In this document: positions 37,265 through 48,225 of the stretch, in pieces
Layout of the letters: the number at the start of each line of letters is the position of its first letter
Position numbering within the stretch: position 1 is the stretch's first letter
Source: Rhopalosiphum padi
Lineage: Eukaryota > Arthropoda > Insecta > Hemiptera > Aphididae
Assembly (NCBI RefSeq): GCF_020882245.1
Contig: NC_083598.1
Location: forward strand, 82,527,714 to 82,591,713
Direction: 5' to 3'
DNA length: 64,000 bases
Translations under genes and position numbers: made by a program
The notes under the pieces: model-generated
What the model saw: the letters and a program-made list of their open reading frames with translations, nothing else
What the model was told of the DNA's origin: nothing
Database searches by the model: none

Positions 37265-37290
37265 TTTTTTTTTTTTGGGGGGGGGGGGGG
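37265..37290 (+). repeat. T12-G14 homopolymer junction
   Basis: Twelve Ts directly followed by fourteen Gs. The G run is the longest in the window and may be a G-quadruplex, a slippage hot spot or an assembly artefact site. A similar T/A-to-G arrangement occurs inside the 58.7 kb MITE. Confidence 0.95.
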
Positions 37291-39681
37291 TTAAAAGGCC
37301 TAACTATTATACGTACTCGGTATAGTATTTGTATGTGTTTTTTTTGCCGTTTCCAAACTCAAATTAAAATTTAAAAAAAAATAAAAAAGACAATAACTTA
37401 AACGTTCGTTTCTGCGTTACTCGAACTAAGTTTACGATGCCCGATTTTACAATCACTAATTCGTGAACGTATTTTAGAAACTTTTATATTATTGATTACC
37501 AGCAAGCACTACTGTACTTAGTTATACAGTAACAGTAGTTGTGTAAGTTTAAAAGTTTGGACAGGAAGTGTGAAGACAAATACGCATTTGTGTATAGCGT
37601 CTGTAAATGTATAATAGGATAAAAGCGGTGATCTTGTATTATTCACGCGTATTATAATATTATACCGTGTTATTTTGACGCCAAAATGTACAAGTCGGAA
37701 TGACGAATATCACTGTAATTTCGTATGGATATTATTTTTATTTTTTATCTCTACAGTTTATGTGTTTGGCCTAAAAGCGGCGGCGTTTGTGAAATATTTC
37801 CACAGTATTCTGTAACACCTATTATAGCGTTATAATTCATAAATACCTCATGTATTTATCACGATATTACTAAATATAATACCGTTCAGTCTGTAATCAT
37901 TTTCGCTGTGTTCAGTTAAGGTGCGTACGCCTGGTGAGCAATAAGTAACCCGACGTCATTCCGTGGAATGAATTAATATAAATTTAATAATTACGGGAGT
38001 TAATATATTTAGGTGTTTATGGTGTGTTCTTAGGGTAATTTATTAACTAAGAGATACGCTTTGTTTCGAAAAGAAATTATTATTGTTTTATTTGCTTTGC
38101 TTCGAATAAAAGAATTGTTTTTTTTTTTTTTTTTTTTTTTTATTGTTATCATGGAGTAGTATTGGGCGAGTGTATGTTTAATGTGTATCCACTGTTCCAT
38201 TAATGTTTAATAAAAATTTATAATTATTATTATTATTTATTTTATATTTCAATAACATTTTTAATTATATTCATATATTTCAAAACTCCATATAAATCAT
38301 TCTGCCTCGAAAAGTAAAATTAAAAATTGACGTTTTCATCTAATAAAGTGAAAATATAAAAATGATAAATAATATAAAACATTGTTTTATAACGACTTCA
38401 AATTATTATTATAAAACAAAATATATTTTTAAGAACTTAATAGTGTTTAAAATAAGAAATGTCTTGAGTTCAATTAATCCCATTATATATTTCACAATCA
38501 TCTCCACATTTTCAGTTGTATTTTGATATTTTTTCAATATGTTACACATAACCGTCGTCGATGATTTGAAAAATGATAAATATTTTATTCGTTGTGAAAA
38601 ATTGGCGTTCTAGAATGGACAGCAACCAGACTTGTCTCGTTAAAATGGATTTATATGAATAATTAAGAAGAATTCATTAAGCATCAATTGAATTGTTTTG
38701 GTATTTACATAAAATACTGTTTGTTTTATCGTGAAAAATTATAATAGTCGTTTCAAAATAAAAATCTCAAACTATTTAAATGTTTGAAAAAAAAAATTGT
38801 GCTACAACAATAAATTTAAGTTTGAAACGTGATATTATTTAAAACTCAAAACCAATAGATTTGAAAATAATACGCCATTTGGACGAAACCCTATTAGTGA
38901 ACCGTCATACTATAATTTTGTAACGTTATAGATACTAGGTAGTTAATTAAATGAATTTTCTATAACACAACGTCTTGTTGTGAGGATTGAAAATGTTTGC
39001 CTCGTTAAAATTTAAAATGCCACAGGATCGTTTAAAACGGAATTGGAGCAGAATTTGATTGAAGTAGGTAGTAACTTAATTGCGGTTCCAATTCTGTATA
39101 TTGTCGTGCAATTCGTTGTTTAACTTGTTTTCTTCGGAAGTGAGCAGCTAAGCTGTAGAATGTTAGATATTTTTTTTTTTTTTTTTAGAACACGTCTTTA
39201 TTATTAACTTTGACGGTCCGTCTTTTGTCAAATAGTTCCCAATGTTACACCACGTATATATACATGTACATAACTCGTTTCAAGAATTTAGTCGAACACA
39301 GAGCGGTCTTAATTTAAACGGTATTTAGTCGCGTGCATACTACAGCGTATAATTATTGTGTCTGAGACAACTTTTGTCGGTATGTGTCTCCAATACGGTG
39401 TAGGATGTAGCGATCAATCGCCGATCTCGGTAATATAGACGTACGTGCAAAGAAACATTTTCGAAACTACGCGTCGTGAAATCAGTCGTGATGACGAGAC
39501 GACGGTATTCTCTATTTTCTTCTGTTTGTTGTTTTGCGCCGGGAAAGAAAGTAATATGTGCGAATGGCTTTTCCGCTCTCATATTTCGTATTCGTCACGA
39601 CGCCGCTTCCGGAACATATTCGACATTAAATTGCACGACGAGAAGTGAACAACGTGTTTTTACGACATCGTCGCATGTATA
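37291..39681. other. Non-coding stretch
   Basis: Contains a T24 run (38,118-38,141) and a T16 run ending TAG (39,171-39,188). The overlapping short frames at 39,340-39,682 on both strands lie in a mildly CpG-rich patch and match nothing known. Confidence 0.5.
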
Positions 39682-39705
39682 ATATATATATATATATATA
39701 TATAT
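39682..39705. repeat. (AT)12 microsatellite
   Basis: Twelve AT units, continuing into imperfect ATA repeats to about 39,760. Confidence 0.95.
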
Positions 39706-39769
39706 AATAATATATTATTATAATACATATCTGAATAAATATATATTTATATTTTTTTTTCTGGTCCGG

Positions 39770-39970
39770 GAATTCCGTTTTTGAGGCGTGTACAGGCGTT
39801 AAATTTGGCATGGATCATCGTCGGGGAGACTTATGACGTCGCCAGCTCGCATGCGTTCCGGACAAAACTCCTGGATCAGCGCCAAGCACCGGATAGCGGG
39901 GACGGGGGCTCAGCTGCTGGGACAAGCGGATAGAGAGGGAAAAAAAGATGCCTAGCTATTTCCAGTAGGT
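39770..39970. other. GC-rich exon-like island, strand unresolved
   Basis: About 190 bases of strikingly GC-rich sequence in an AT desert. On the minus strand a pyrimidine-rich acceptor (CTTTTTTTCCCTCTCTATCC, then GCTTGTCCCAGCAG) leads into a frame reading AIRCLALIQEFCPERMRAGD, then VISLPDDDPCQI, stop. On the plus strand two frames are also open (LNLAWIIVGETYDVASSHAF and so on; and an ATG at 39,831 giving MTSPARMRSGQNSW). All frames are open because the island is GC-rich. No family is recognised. It could be an exon, a conserved regulatory element or a transposon scrap. Confidence 0.25.
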
Positions 39971-40082
39971 TTTGGGGAATTATTGCCGACATTCGTGCCT
40001 CTGGGAGCCAAATACTATATTATTGAAATTAATGGTTCGGACACGGTCGGCATTCTAAAAGCTTTGCTCTAACTTTTTATAG

Positions 40083-40114
<32 letters not shown>
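40083..40114. repeat. (CA)8(TA)8 compound microsatellite
   Basis: CA units run directly into TA units. Confidence 0.95.
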
Positions 40115-40285
40115 ATATAATATGATAACATTCCATAATAATTATAATGGTTTTCGGAACACGGCTATTGTTTTATAACATTAAACTTATATATTATGTA
40201 TTATTGACTTCGGAGGACATATTTTTCAAAAAACTATACTGTTAAATCAAACAATAAAAGATAACAAAATGGGTTACTTCAAACA

Positions 40286-40518
40286 CGTTATTTTTTTCGG
40301 GTCTGTAAAAAATGATCTCTGTTTTCACATCGGATTGTAATAAAACGCGCCAAACAAAATTGAAAACCAATAGCGTTTTGGCTAAATTAAAAATTTATAA
40401 AAATAAATAATACTTAAATAAATAATCCGAGGAAATTTCAAGTCCCTGAGATTATTGTTTCCACAACTATTGCAAAAAAAAAAAAACAAAAAAAAAAAGT
40501 CGACCTGAAAAAAAAACG
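40286..40518. mobile_element. Possible MITE with poly-T-containing terminal inverted repeats
   Basis: The left end CGTTATTTTTTTCGGGTC and the reverse complement of the right end CGTTTTTTTTTCAGGTC differ by one base and one indel. The 233-bp unit has no ORF. The T/A runs lower the information content of the match, but the non-T flanks (CGTT and GGTC) also pair. This is a different family from the AGTAGTTTATGAGTT element despite the similar length. Confidence 0.35.
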
Positions 40519-41964
40519 TTATTTTACTTTTATTACAATTTGTTAGATAGTTTTTTCATACGCTCAGGAAAACTACTCTGAAAATCGAAAATAACTTCAC
40601 TACCGTAAAATATAAATAAAATGAAATATATTTATATGAGTGTTGCGAAAAACTTTGAAATACTTGGTCTGGTCCCAAATACGTATCCATAGACAATGGA
40701 ATGAAAATGAAATAAAACATCGTTTTGAAATCAAATACTACAATACATTTTAATATTATAATAACGATTTAATATCGGGTCAAGAATATTCCATGCGATT
40801 TTAAATACTCGATATCACGAAGTATGAGAAATAAGTACGTACAGGTACTTAAAATATGTACTTAGAGTTTAATATTTCATCTGATTTAATAGTTTCTGGA
40901 AAAAAACCTCGACGAATGAGCGTTATAACTATTTATACTCTTAGTATATGTTTTATAATATTAATACGCATATTAACGTCGTATATTATATTATATTTCA
41001 AAATCGTATTGATATTATAATAATTAGACGACCAAACTGTGAACAACAAACATCGGCGTTGTTAAAAATTAACAATTTTTTCAGTTTATTTATTTATTTT
41101 TTTGATTCCTTTGGATTTGGATGGTAGCTTTTAATGCGAATACAAATGTGCAAATGTGTGATGGCATTATATTATATTATATGAAACGAATAAATTACAC
41201 TCGTACAACAACGGCGTATACCCTTACACGATAAATCACGAATAAACGAATGTTAATGCTATAGCGTGTTAATAATATTATATTGGCTATAATACTATAT
41301 ATGGACGTAATTAATATCGTAAAGTTTTTAATCAAAATAATAATAAAGGTATACCTACCTACGCTGGACACATTTCCATTCTTCATAATTTCGAACAAGT
41401 AATAGTAACCGTATGTCGTACATCGAACTCAGTGCGGTAACGTGTGTATATAATATCTAATATAATATAATGTGCATTTGTTAACTCACTATTTCAAACT
41501 TTTAATATATTTCTCGTGTTGTGTATTCGTTTAATGTACGAATCGAAATGATATACCGAAGTATTTAATTTAAACTTTTAATGATAACTGCAACTAAAAT
41601 AATACATCCATACATCACTGTTATCGTAGTAGGTACATAAATCACGGTAGCTATTGTTTAAATTGATGTAATGCGGAGCAATATCAGATTAAAAACGCAA
41701 AGTATTTACTTTAAACCATCATATTATTATTTTCTTTGCAATTTTTTTTAAGCTGCCTCGGGTTGTGAATTGTTTACAGTGAATAACAGTCCACAAGATA
41801 GTCACAAACAATTAACTTGTTTGTGTCATTGGCGTTTGTCACGAGAGTGTTTTGAAAATAATAGCATTTTTACAAGGTGTAATATTATGTCACAAAAATA
41901 AAGTGTGATATACGATACAAAGAAATAAATTGGTATTCTTTTAAAGTTTTTTTTTTCGCGCATG

Positions 41965-41968
<4 letters not shown>
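40519..41968. other. Non-coding AT-rich stretch
   Basis: No gene, repeat family or promoter seen. Confidence 0.55.

Positions 41969-42027
<59 letters not shown>
41969..42027. repeat. (AC)16(AT)13 compound microsatellite
   Basis: Sixteen AC units followed without interruption by thirteen AT units, the longest perfect compound repeat in the window and likely to be length-polymorphic. Confidence 0.98.
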
Positions 42028-43684
42028 CGTACAAGTAACCTTTAAATTGACACTTCCAAAATTATATTACGAATGTAGTAAAAAAAAAAAAAAAAATACC
42101 GAGGATTATGTTTTGAATCTAAGTGTCGGATTTCGAGTATCGGGCCTTTTGTGTGTTACATCAAATATTTATATTGTATGGTTTTTCAATAAAAGATATG
42201 TTGTCAATATAATATGCTTGTTGAAATTCAAAACTGTAATGCATCATAAAACGGACATGTTTATCATGGTCTAACACGTCTGCCTGGAAACTAATTTATT
42301 GTACACAAATAAATAACGCGACTAAATCAACAATAAGTTACACTTTAACTGTCCTTTACTGATTTTCAACAGTTAGTTTATTTGTATAAATATTTTTAAA
42401 CATGTTGGAAAAACATAAAAAAATAACGAATCGTTGAACAATCAATTTTTAGAGTCTTTAAAGGTAATTTAAAACAGGCGAAGGTATCTATCGATAAAAA
42501 AAAATGTACCATTACAAGTGTAATATAATAAATTTCACGTTCATTACACTTATTATGATGTCCCTCTGGGTCATTAAAAGTATTATTTTCAGAAACTAAT
42601 GCATACAAACGTGTCGTATCGTCAACGTTGCGTCATCATTGTTGTATCATTTAATCAGAGTAATGGTTGAAACAGTGTGTTTGCTGTTCGTCTTAATTTA
42701 TTTTTAGTTTGATAACATAAAACCGTCATGTTATCAGTCCCGATTCAATCGTTTTGAAATCATCCTCCATTATCTCCTCAATCGTATAGTATAGGTATCA
42801 CTGACATTGTGTAGTGTACAGAACTCGGAGAAAAATCTAGTCTAACCTATTTGTTTCCCTTAACAATAGAAAATTCTAAAAGCCTTGTAAATCATTTTAA
42901 GTATATACACGTAGGTTACTACAGCCGTAATTCTCAATTTCAATAAAATTCATATATCTCGTTATATCACAAATCTATTAAATAATATCATTTTTCCAAT
43001 CTCTATTTTATTTATAGTTGTAGTTTAATCATTTTTTCATTCGAAAAGGTGTATTTGAAAGGTCATTTTGTGCGGGGTACTGCAATGATCGCCCTGTAGC
43101 GACGTTATTGATTCATTTGGAATAAAAAAATATATAATAATATATACATACGACATACCTACGTATAAGGTATGTACCGCGATTTATTATAGAACACTGA
43201 TCATCGAAACCTTACGGTTGAAATGTTTTGTAAGAATACCTATGCTCAAATCGTGTGTGGGAAGTTGAACCGGGGATTATTACGAGTCGTACTAACCAAA
43301 GTTTATAGTAAAAATAAAATATAACGCTATGGAAACTTGTTTCTTGTTTTCTGTTTCTTTTCTAATTTTTTACCGAGGTTTTACATAAATAATAAACACA
43401 ACGACGCCGTATTGTGTTTTTTACTAAAAAAAAAAAAAAAAAAAAATAGGAGAAGAGAAAAACACGTACTTAAGTTTTTATTCGTTCGAACGAGACACGT
43501 TGCACCTGTATAAATCCACCAATATCTCATGTTTTGTCGAAGATTCGTATAGGAATAATAATTGTTATTCAATTTCAAAATATCGACCGATTTTACCTAT
43601 ATGCACGTCGTTCACAAGCGAACGCAAACCGACGACAATATATATACCGCCCTATAATTATTGTATAGGTAACTCGGTCGCGGC
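42028..43684. other. Non-coding stretch with A17 and A21 runs
   Basis: A17 at 42,080-42,096 and A21 at 43,426-43,446. The complement of the latter, together with CTCTTCTCCTA, makes a strong minus-strand acceptor look-alike followed by only a few open codons. No gene is accepted. Confidence 0.5.
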
Positions 43685-43707
43685 GGTGGTGGTGGTGGTG
43701 GGGGGGG
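43685..43707 (+). repeat. (GGT)5 G8 tract
   Basis: Five GGT units and eight Gs, a possible two-tier or three-tier G-quadruplex, immediately upstream of a TATAAAT word. Confidence 0.9.
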
Positions 43708-43746
43708 TATAAATGAAATGTACAGACGTTTCGCGCACAACTCGCA
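43708..43746 (+). promoter_or_regulatory. Candidate TATA core promoter at the edge of a CpG island
   Basis: TATAAAT at 43,708 is followed at about 29 bases by a GCGCACA start-like site and at about 38 bases by CGCAGTCACT. The CpG-rich island that begins here continues for almost 1 kb. No confident first exon follows. Confidence 0.25.
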
Positions 43747-43750
43747 GTCA

Positions 43751-44170
43751 CTACAATAAGACTCGGCGTCGTAATATAATAATCGTCGTCGTAAACGCGG
43801 TACAGAGAATAATATCGCGTTTACGACGAGAGTAGGTATTCGGCGCGGACGAGTCGCGCGGGCTTAACGACGGTTTTTGTCGGTAACCGTACAACGGGAA
43901 AGACGACGGCGAAAATCGTTCGCCATCGGCACCGCAACCGCGATGAAAGCCGTAGCTCGCGGTTATAATATGTATATAATAAACGTACCTATATATGTAC
44001 AATATATATATAGTTCGTAGGTACGCGCGTGTATTGCACACAATAACGTGCGGCTCTCTCGTGCGCTCTTCCGACTCTATCCGTTCGATAAGTCCGCCCG
44101 CCAATCGTTTGTGTAATTTGTTTTCGCGAATAACATCAACAACAATGGATAGGATCGCGCCAAGTGTATA
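43751..44170 (-). other. Open minus-strand segment, 139 codons
   Basis: The longest stop-free stretch that I find (from just after a TAA at 44,171-44,173 down to TAG at 43,751-43,753). The first third is strongly coding-like in codon start bias (ATT GTT GTT GAT GTT ATT CGC GAA AAC AAA): LSIVVDVIRENKLHKRLAGG, then LIERIESEERTREPHVIV. The middle third degenerates into Y/I runs over (TA)n DNA. It has no in-frame ATG near the start, no clear splice sites and no family. If any part is real, it is the 5' third as an exon. Confidence 0.2.
43786..43829. other. Perfect 14-bp inverted repeat (hairpin)
   Basis: TCGTCGTAAACGCG and CGCGTTTACGACGA flank a 16-base loop. This is the strongest GC-containing hairpin in the window. 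The stem does not extend outward, so it is too short for a typical microRNA precursor. Confidence 0.75.
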
Positions 44171-44428
44171 TTATGCACACACTCCTCCGGGACGACTGTA
44201 CACACTGTGCACACCGCGGACGGCAGTGATAAGCGCCTCGCCGCCGCGGCTGGGCATACGGTGAATCTCGTGCAAAGTCCGTCCGCCGTTAAACCGTCGT
44301 CGTCGTCGTCGTCGTCGCCTGTTTACCATATTATTATCAAAAGAGTTACAGACTGTGCTACGCGCGGGTCAGCACGACGACGGCGGCGACCGTTGCAAAC
44401 AATACGAAAGCGTATCCGACGACGCTGA
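44153..44428 (+). other. Open plus-strand segment with Ser run, 91 codons
   Basis: Open from just after TAG. Codons mostly begin with a purine (GTG CAC ACC GCG GAC GGC AGT GAT AAG). The translation runs HTADGSDKRLAAAAGHTVNL, VQSPSAVKP, seven serines from (CGT)7, PVYHIIIKRVTDC, then an Arg-rich tail. Low-complexity Ser/Ala text of this kind is seen in insect transcription factors, but CGT microsatellites produce it for free. No domain is recognised. Confidence 0.15.
44295..44315. repeat. (CGT)7 microsatellite
   Basis: Seven CGT units within the CpG island. Confidence 0.95.
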
Positions 44429-45273
44429 GCGACACGTCATCATCTGTGCCGCAGTACATTATAAAGGTTTATTGGGTATTTTTTTTTTTCCGGTTCTCCG
44501 TCACCGCCGATCCGCGAGTGTGTGCGTGTGCGTCTCTCTCTTTCTCACCACCGCCTATCACGAGAAATTCCATCTCGTTTCGAATCGTTCCACCGCGAGC
44601 GCTAGAGTAAACTTGGGCGACGAGAGACACTGTATAATACAATAATTTCTGTCGAATATCGGATTGGGTGTTCATAATATTGTGTTACGCGTCTTTTTGT
44701 AACCTTAGAACAAGAGATTAACTCGTAGTGCGAGGCACGATCGTCTACGTGTGTCTTACATCTCGTTATTATTGGTATAAAAAGTTTATATTGTCTTATA
44801 GATTTCGACAGAAAATATTATTATGCAAACGATTTCCGAACGAATTGTTGCTTATGTATTTAATGTAAACGCCCGCGAAAGTACATATAGTTTAATTTTC
44901 ATAAACATGTATACATAACGCAATACAAATATAATTACACAATCACGGTAAATTATAATAATAAAAATAAAAAAAAAATACCAATAAAAGTTTATTTAAA
45001 TTTAAATCGAGAGTTTGAAAAACATTCAATCGAATAATATTAAGAAAACAATGAATTGATAGTAATTTTAACCTGTAAACGGTACGTATGCGAAAATAAA
45101 ATATTGTGCCGTACTCCGAAGACAATGTTCATATATGTCTACGACTACGATTCATGACCAGAGCGTAACCTATAACCGCGGTGGCAGAGAAATATAGTTT
45201 TACTTTTTCTCTGGAAACTTTTACACATGGTCGTCCGAACGCGATCACCTGAGTTTTAGTATAATATATTATA
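44429..45273. other. End of CpG island (to about 44,640), then mixed sequence
   Basis: Short overlapping frames on both strands at 44,355-44,675 lie in the island and match nothing. 44,680-45,120 is AT-rich filler. From 45,130 CpG rises again. Confidence 0.45.
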
Positions 45274-45378
45274 ATGATCGAGCTGATGGCGCTCGCTAAA
45301 ACGATGGGAAATAAATTGCAAAAAAGGACCGGAAAGAGAAAAGGACCATACGGAATAAGTCGAAGGGACCAAAAATGA
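45274..45378 (+). CDS. Candidate 34-codon basic small ORF
   Basis: ATG to TGA, with an in-frame TAA four codons upstream that fixes the start. About 80% of codons begin with a purine, giving MIELMALAKTMGNKLQKRTG, then KRKGPYGISRRDQK. The opposite strand is also open (hydrophobic, 85 codons, 45,129-45,386). The purine-rich plus strand alone can explain the bias. Confidence 0.12.
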   Translation: MIELMALAKTMGNKLQKRTGKRKGPYGISRRDQK

Positions 45379-45635
45379 TACACCAATAATCACGTGTGCG
45401 GAACTCGATCGATCATCGTTCACAGAACGATCTGTATTTGTTCGGTGTTTATTTTTTGCCACTCGTCCCGATCATCGTTTGTTCGTCCCGATATACGTCG
45501 TGTCCGGTCGTTTTTACTCATTTGACTTTTAAATTTTCAAAAACCTCCGACATCTCCACGCCACCACTATGCACCGCCGACCGCGGTCTCATTTTAATAC
45601 AAAAGTATTTTCCTACACGACCCGGCGCATCTATA

Positions 45636-45659
45636 TAATAATAATAATAATAATAATAC
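45636..45659. repeat. (TAA)8 microsatellite
   Basis: Eight TAA units. An (ATT)7-8 tract at 45,840-45,862 and an imperfect GT repeat at 45,875-45,920 lie close by. Confidence 0.95.
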
Positions 45660-45862
45660 ACATATACATATAGCGTATACACGCACTGTCGCTGCAGTAT
45701 TTACCCCGAAAAAAGTGCCCCATCAATTTGCCATTTTCCCCGAGGGTTGACACCAAAATAAATGACTGGCACATTTCACAAAATGGCCTTCATATGTTAC
45801 CTACCTACCTGATGTTTGCATCGTAATAGAGGACGTGATATTATTATTATTATTATTATTAT

Positions 45863-47755
45863 AGTTCAGTATAATGTGTGTATGTGCATGTGTGTGTGCA
45901 TGTGTACGCATGCGTGTGTTTTTGCGGGCCAGTAGGTTTTCGTAATGGAACAAAAACTTTAGCAAATCGACTTTTGTTGTTGGCGAATTTTCGGGTACCA
46001 CTTTAGCGCCAGAATGAAAATTAAACGTATCACGCGTAACAATGCGCCGTAATGATATGTACTTATGGTAATGTTATCGTGCATTGTGTTTAGAAATTGT
46101 TGTGATTAAAAAATGCATATCATTTGACGCCAAGCAAGTCAGTGTACTTCGAAAAATTATACATTATGTACAATGTAATTTACCGATTGACACACGCGTA
46201 GGTACAGCTTAATTAAAAACCATATTTTTATTATTAAAATTATAGATATAATTATTACAGCATACTTTTACGGATATTGCACTACTCCAATTATAGACCA
46301 CCTAAGTCCTAGGTACGCTAAAAACTGAATTATTTTTTAAATCAAATTGCTTACATAATATTACGGTTTAATTTTTAAAGTGTAATATACATTTTGAGAA
46401 CATGAAACAATCTCGTATTAATTATTATATTTACTCGCCGAACATTCGGTGTTTTCCAGAAACGTTTCACTGCATTTTATAATATTATTATTGTGATGCA
46501 TTTTATTTATGCTAATGTAATAAAAACATTAAAAAGCTTGTTTAAAATATTACATCACGAAAAAAAAAATAGTGTTTACATATTTTATGGTTAATAACGC
46601 AAAACGTAATATTATTTTGTTTCGACTTTAAGTGCTTTAGACATCATCTAAATTGTCGTTTATTACTTTGCCTATAACAATGTAAAATGATAATTTATTT
46701 TACACATAGTGTATCATTAATTTTTGGTGCAGATTCTCTGCAACAATATAAATTAAACCACAAGAAGATTTAAATAATTTTAATAGTTTATTGCACACTT
46801 GTGGGTGTGTTTTTTAATGATTACCATAATCAAGCGGAAGTGACTGTGAGATTAAACTCTTTTGGTTTCAAATCGTATTCCGGAACCAACGACAATCGAT
46901 ATCTTCACTTATTGCGTTGAAATACAGATATTCGTATAAATTCCAAATATGTTTGAAGACAAAAACACGTGTCTAAATATTGTTACGATCATCGTCGTAG
47001 AAAAAAAACATCTAATATATTCGGTTTGTCGGGAATGTTGTTTATTTCTGTAGTAATAACAACAAAACGTTCACGAGTTCAAAATACGTTTGTATACTTT
47101 TCGGTTGGAGAATCAAGAAATAAATCGGAAGTAGGTATTTTTTTTTTATATATATGACAGTCTCAATTCTGTGAATTCAAAATAGGTGATCAACAGTTCG
47201 TGATGCCCACCTCCCGTCGAATCGTTAACTGGTGGGTGGTCGGCGATGCAGTAGCGTTTCAAGTTTGGTCTCTAGAAACCCTTTCGAACCGTTATCACAC
47301 GTTATATTCAAATCGAAACAGCCATTTTTTTTGCTGGTCATTAACGGCGGATTGTCTTGAGTAAGTCTGTTTATTTTTTTTATCGAATAAATAATGCCTT
47401 TTGGATGAGATAACTATTAATGAACGGGTTGAGGTAAAGTGTTTATATACGCTCGTCGTGCGGTGGTGCGGACAATACAAGCACAATGAATTAAATCATT
47501 AATATAAACGGCTATACAGTGTATACGTTATAATAGTATGTCACGTCGTATAAATATTATTATTGTTGTTGTTATTATTTTTATTTAATGTTTTTGCTAC
47601 GCAGTTGACAACGTTGTCGTTGTGCGGTGTTTGGGATAAGGTTGTGGCACGACGGGGACAGTGAAGCAAACGTGATGCCATACCTATCTCGCCCACCCGC
47701 TCTTCCAGCTGTCCTGTTTACGCAAACAAGCGCGTGTCGCTTTATCTGACCGGAA
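45863..47755. other. Non-coding stretch
   Basis: AT-rich filler to about 47,150. From 47,180 the sequence becomes GC-richer and CpG-richer towards the promoter-like region that follows. No frame is accepted. Confidence 0.5.
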
Positions 47756-47829
47756 TATTTAAGAGTGTCCTCCTTCCCGCCAGCCGCTGTAGTAGTCAGT
47801 GCTTTTCCGTCGCTGTTTCCCCGGGTCGG
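47756..47829 (+). promoter_or_regulatory. Best promoter candidate: TATTTAAG, TCAGT initiator, DPE-like GGTCGG
   Basis: TATTTAAG at 47,756, an exact arthropod initiator TCAGT with A at 47,798, and GGTCGG at 47,824-47,829 (+27, matching five of six DPE consensus positions). The TATA-like word is about 10 bases too far for a classic TATA promoter, so an Inr-DPE type is more plausible. A good donor (GGG|GTAAGG) follows at 47,938, which would end a 140-nt leader exon. The region is CpG-rich and downstream DNA is purine-rich, as in long insect 5' leaders. Confidence 0.3.
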
Positions 47830-47882
47830 GCGTCATATCGGGTGAAGGGTTGCTCGTATTGATGGTGTGGCGGGTGGTGTAG

Positions 47883-48008
47883 ATGGAGTGTGCTATAAAT
47901 TACGTCGGGAAAAACGCCACGCACGCGGTGGAGCGGGGTAAGGTTGAAGGAGTAAACGTATATACGAGAAGAAGAACGGTACGAACGGATAGAAAAAACG
48001 GAGAGTAA
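47883..48008 (+). CDS. Candidate 41-codon small or upstream ORF
   Basis: The second ATG after the proposed start site (the first, near 47,859, gives six codons). Over 80% of codons begin with a purine: MECAINYVGKNATHAVERGK, then VEGVNVYTRRRTVRTDRKN. The TAA is followed by an A-rich leader. If transcription starts at 47,798 this would be an upstream ORF. The strand's purine richness also explains the pattern. Confidence 0.15.
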   Translation: MECAINYVGKNATHAVERGKVEGVNVYTRRRTVRTDRKNGE

Positions 48009-48089
48009 AAAAAATAACAAAAACGTATACGTCCCGGTGACGACACGAGACCATCAAGAGTAAAGAAATTAATAATAAAAAAAGAGATT

Positions 48090-48109
48090 AAAAAAAAAAA
48101 AAAAAAAAA
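48090..48109. repeat. A20 homopolymer
   Basis: Twenty As five bases before the ATG of the next ORF. Confidence 0.95.
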
Positions 48110-48114
48110 TACTA

Positions 48115-48225
48115 ATGAAAACAGCACGGCGCAATTTCACGGCGACACGTATTTTCGCGTTAGTATTATTATTCTATCCACACGGTGGCTATGTTGGTTC
48201 GTGGTATTTTGAAAATATATTTTAA
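48115..48225 (+). CDS. Candidate first coding exon with signal peptide; secreted protein of unknown family
   Basis: The 36-codon ATG frame has all three parts of a signal peptide: a basic n-region (KTARRNFTATR), a hydrophobic core (IFALVLLFY) and a helix-breaking polar end (PHGGYVGS) with V at -3 and S at -1, which satisfies the signal-peptidase rule before Trp30. A weak donor (TCGTG|GTATTT at 48,204) splits a Trp codon after two bases. Wnt ligands characteristically have their first intron in a Trp codon just after the signal peptide, so a Wnt-like first exon is one speculative reading. There is no acceptor partner in view. C at -3 is a poor start context, and 36 codons is within chance length. 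Confidence 0.2.
   Translation: MKTARRNFTATRIFALVLLFYPHGGYVGSWYFENIF

Noticed and set aside
43381..43578. Minus-strand acceptor look-alike from the A21 run
   Set aside because: Homopolymers mimic polypyrimidine tracts. Only about 13 codons stay open after it.
43786..43829. microRNA precursor
   Set aside because: The stem is 14 bp with no outward extension, shorter than an animal pre-miRNA, and no known miRNA seed was recognised.
44943..45386. Hydrophobic minus-strand frames (60-85 codons)
   Set aside because: They are complements of purine-rich plus-strand DNA. Hydrophobic text follows from T-rich codons and no receptor motif is present.
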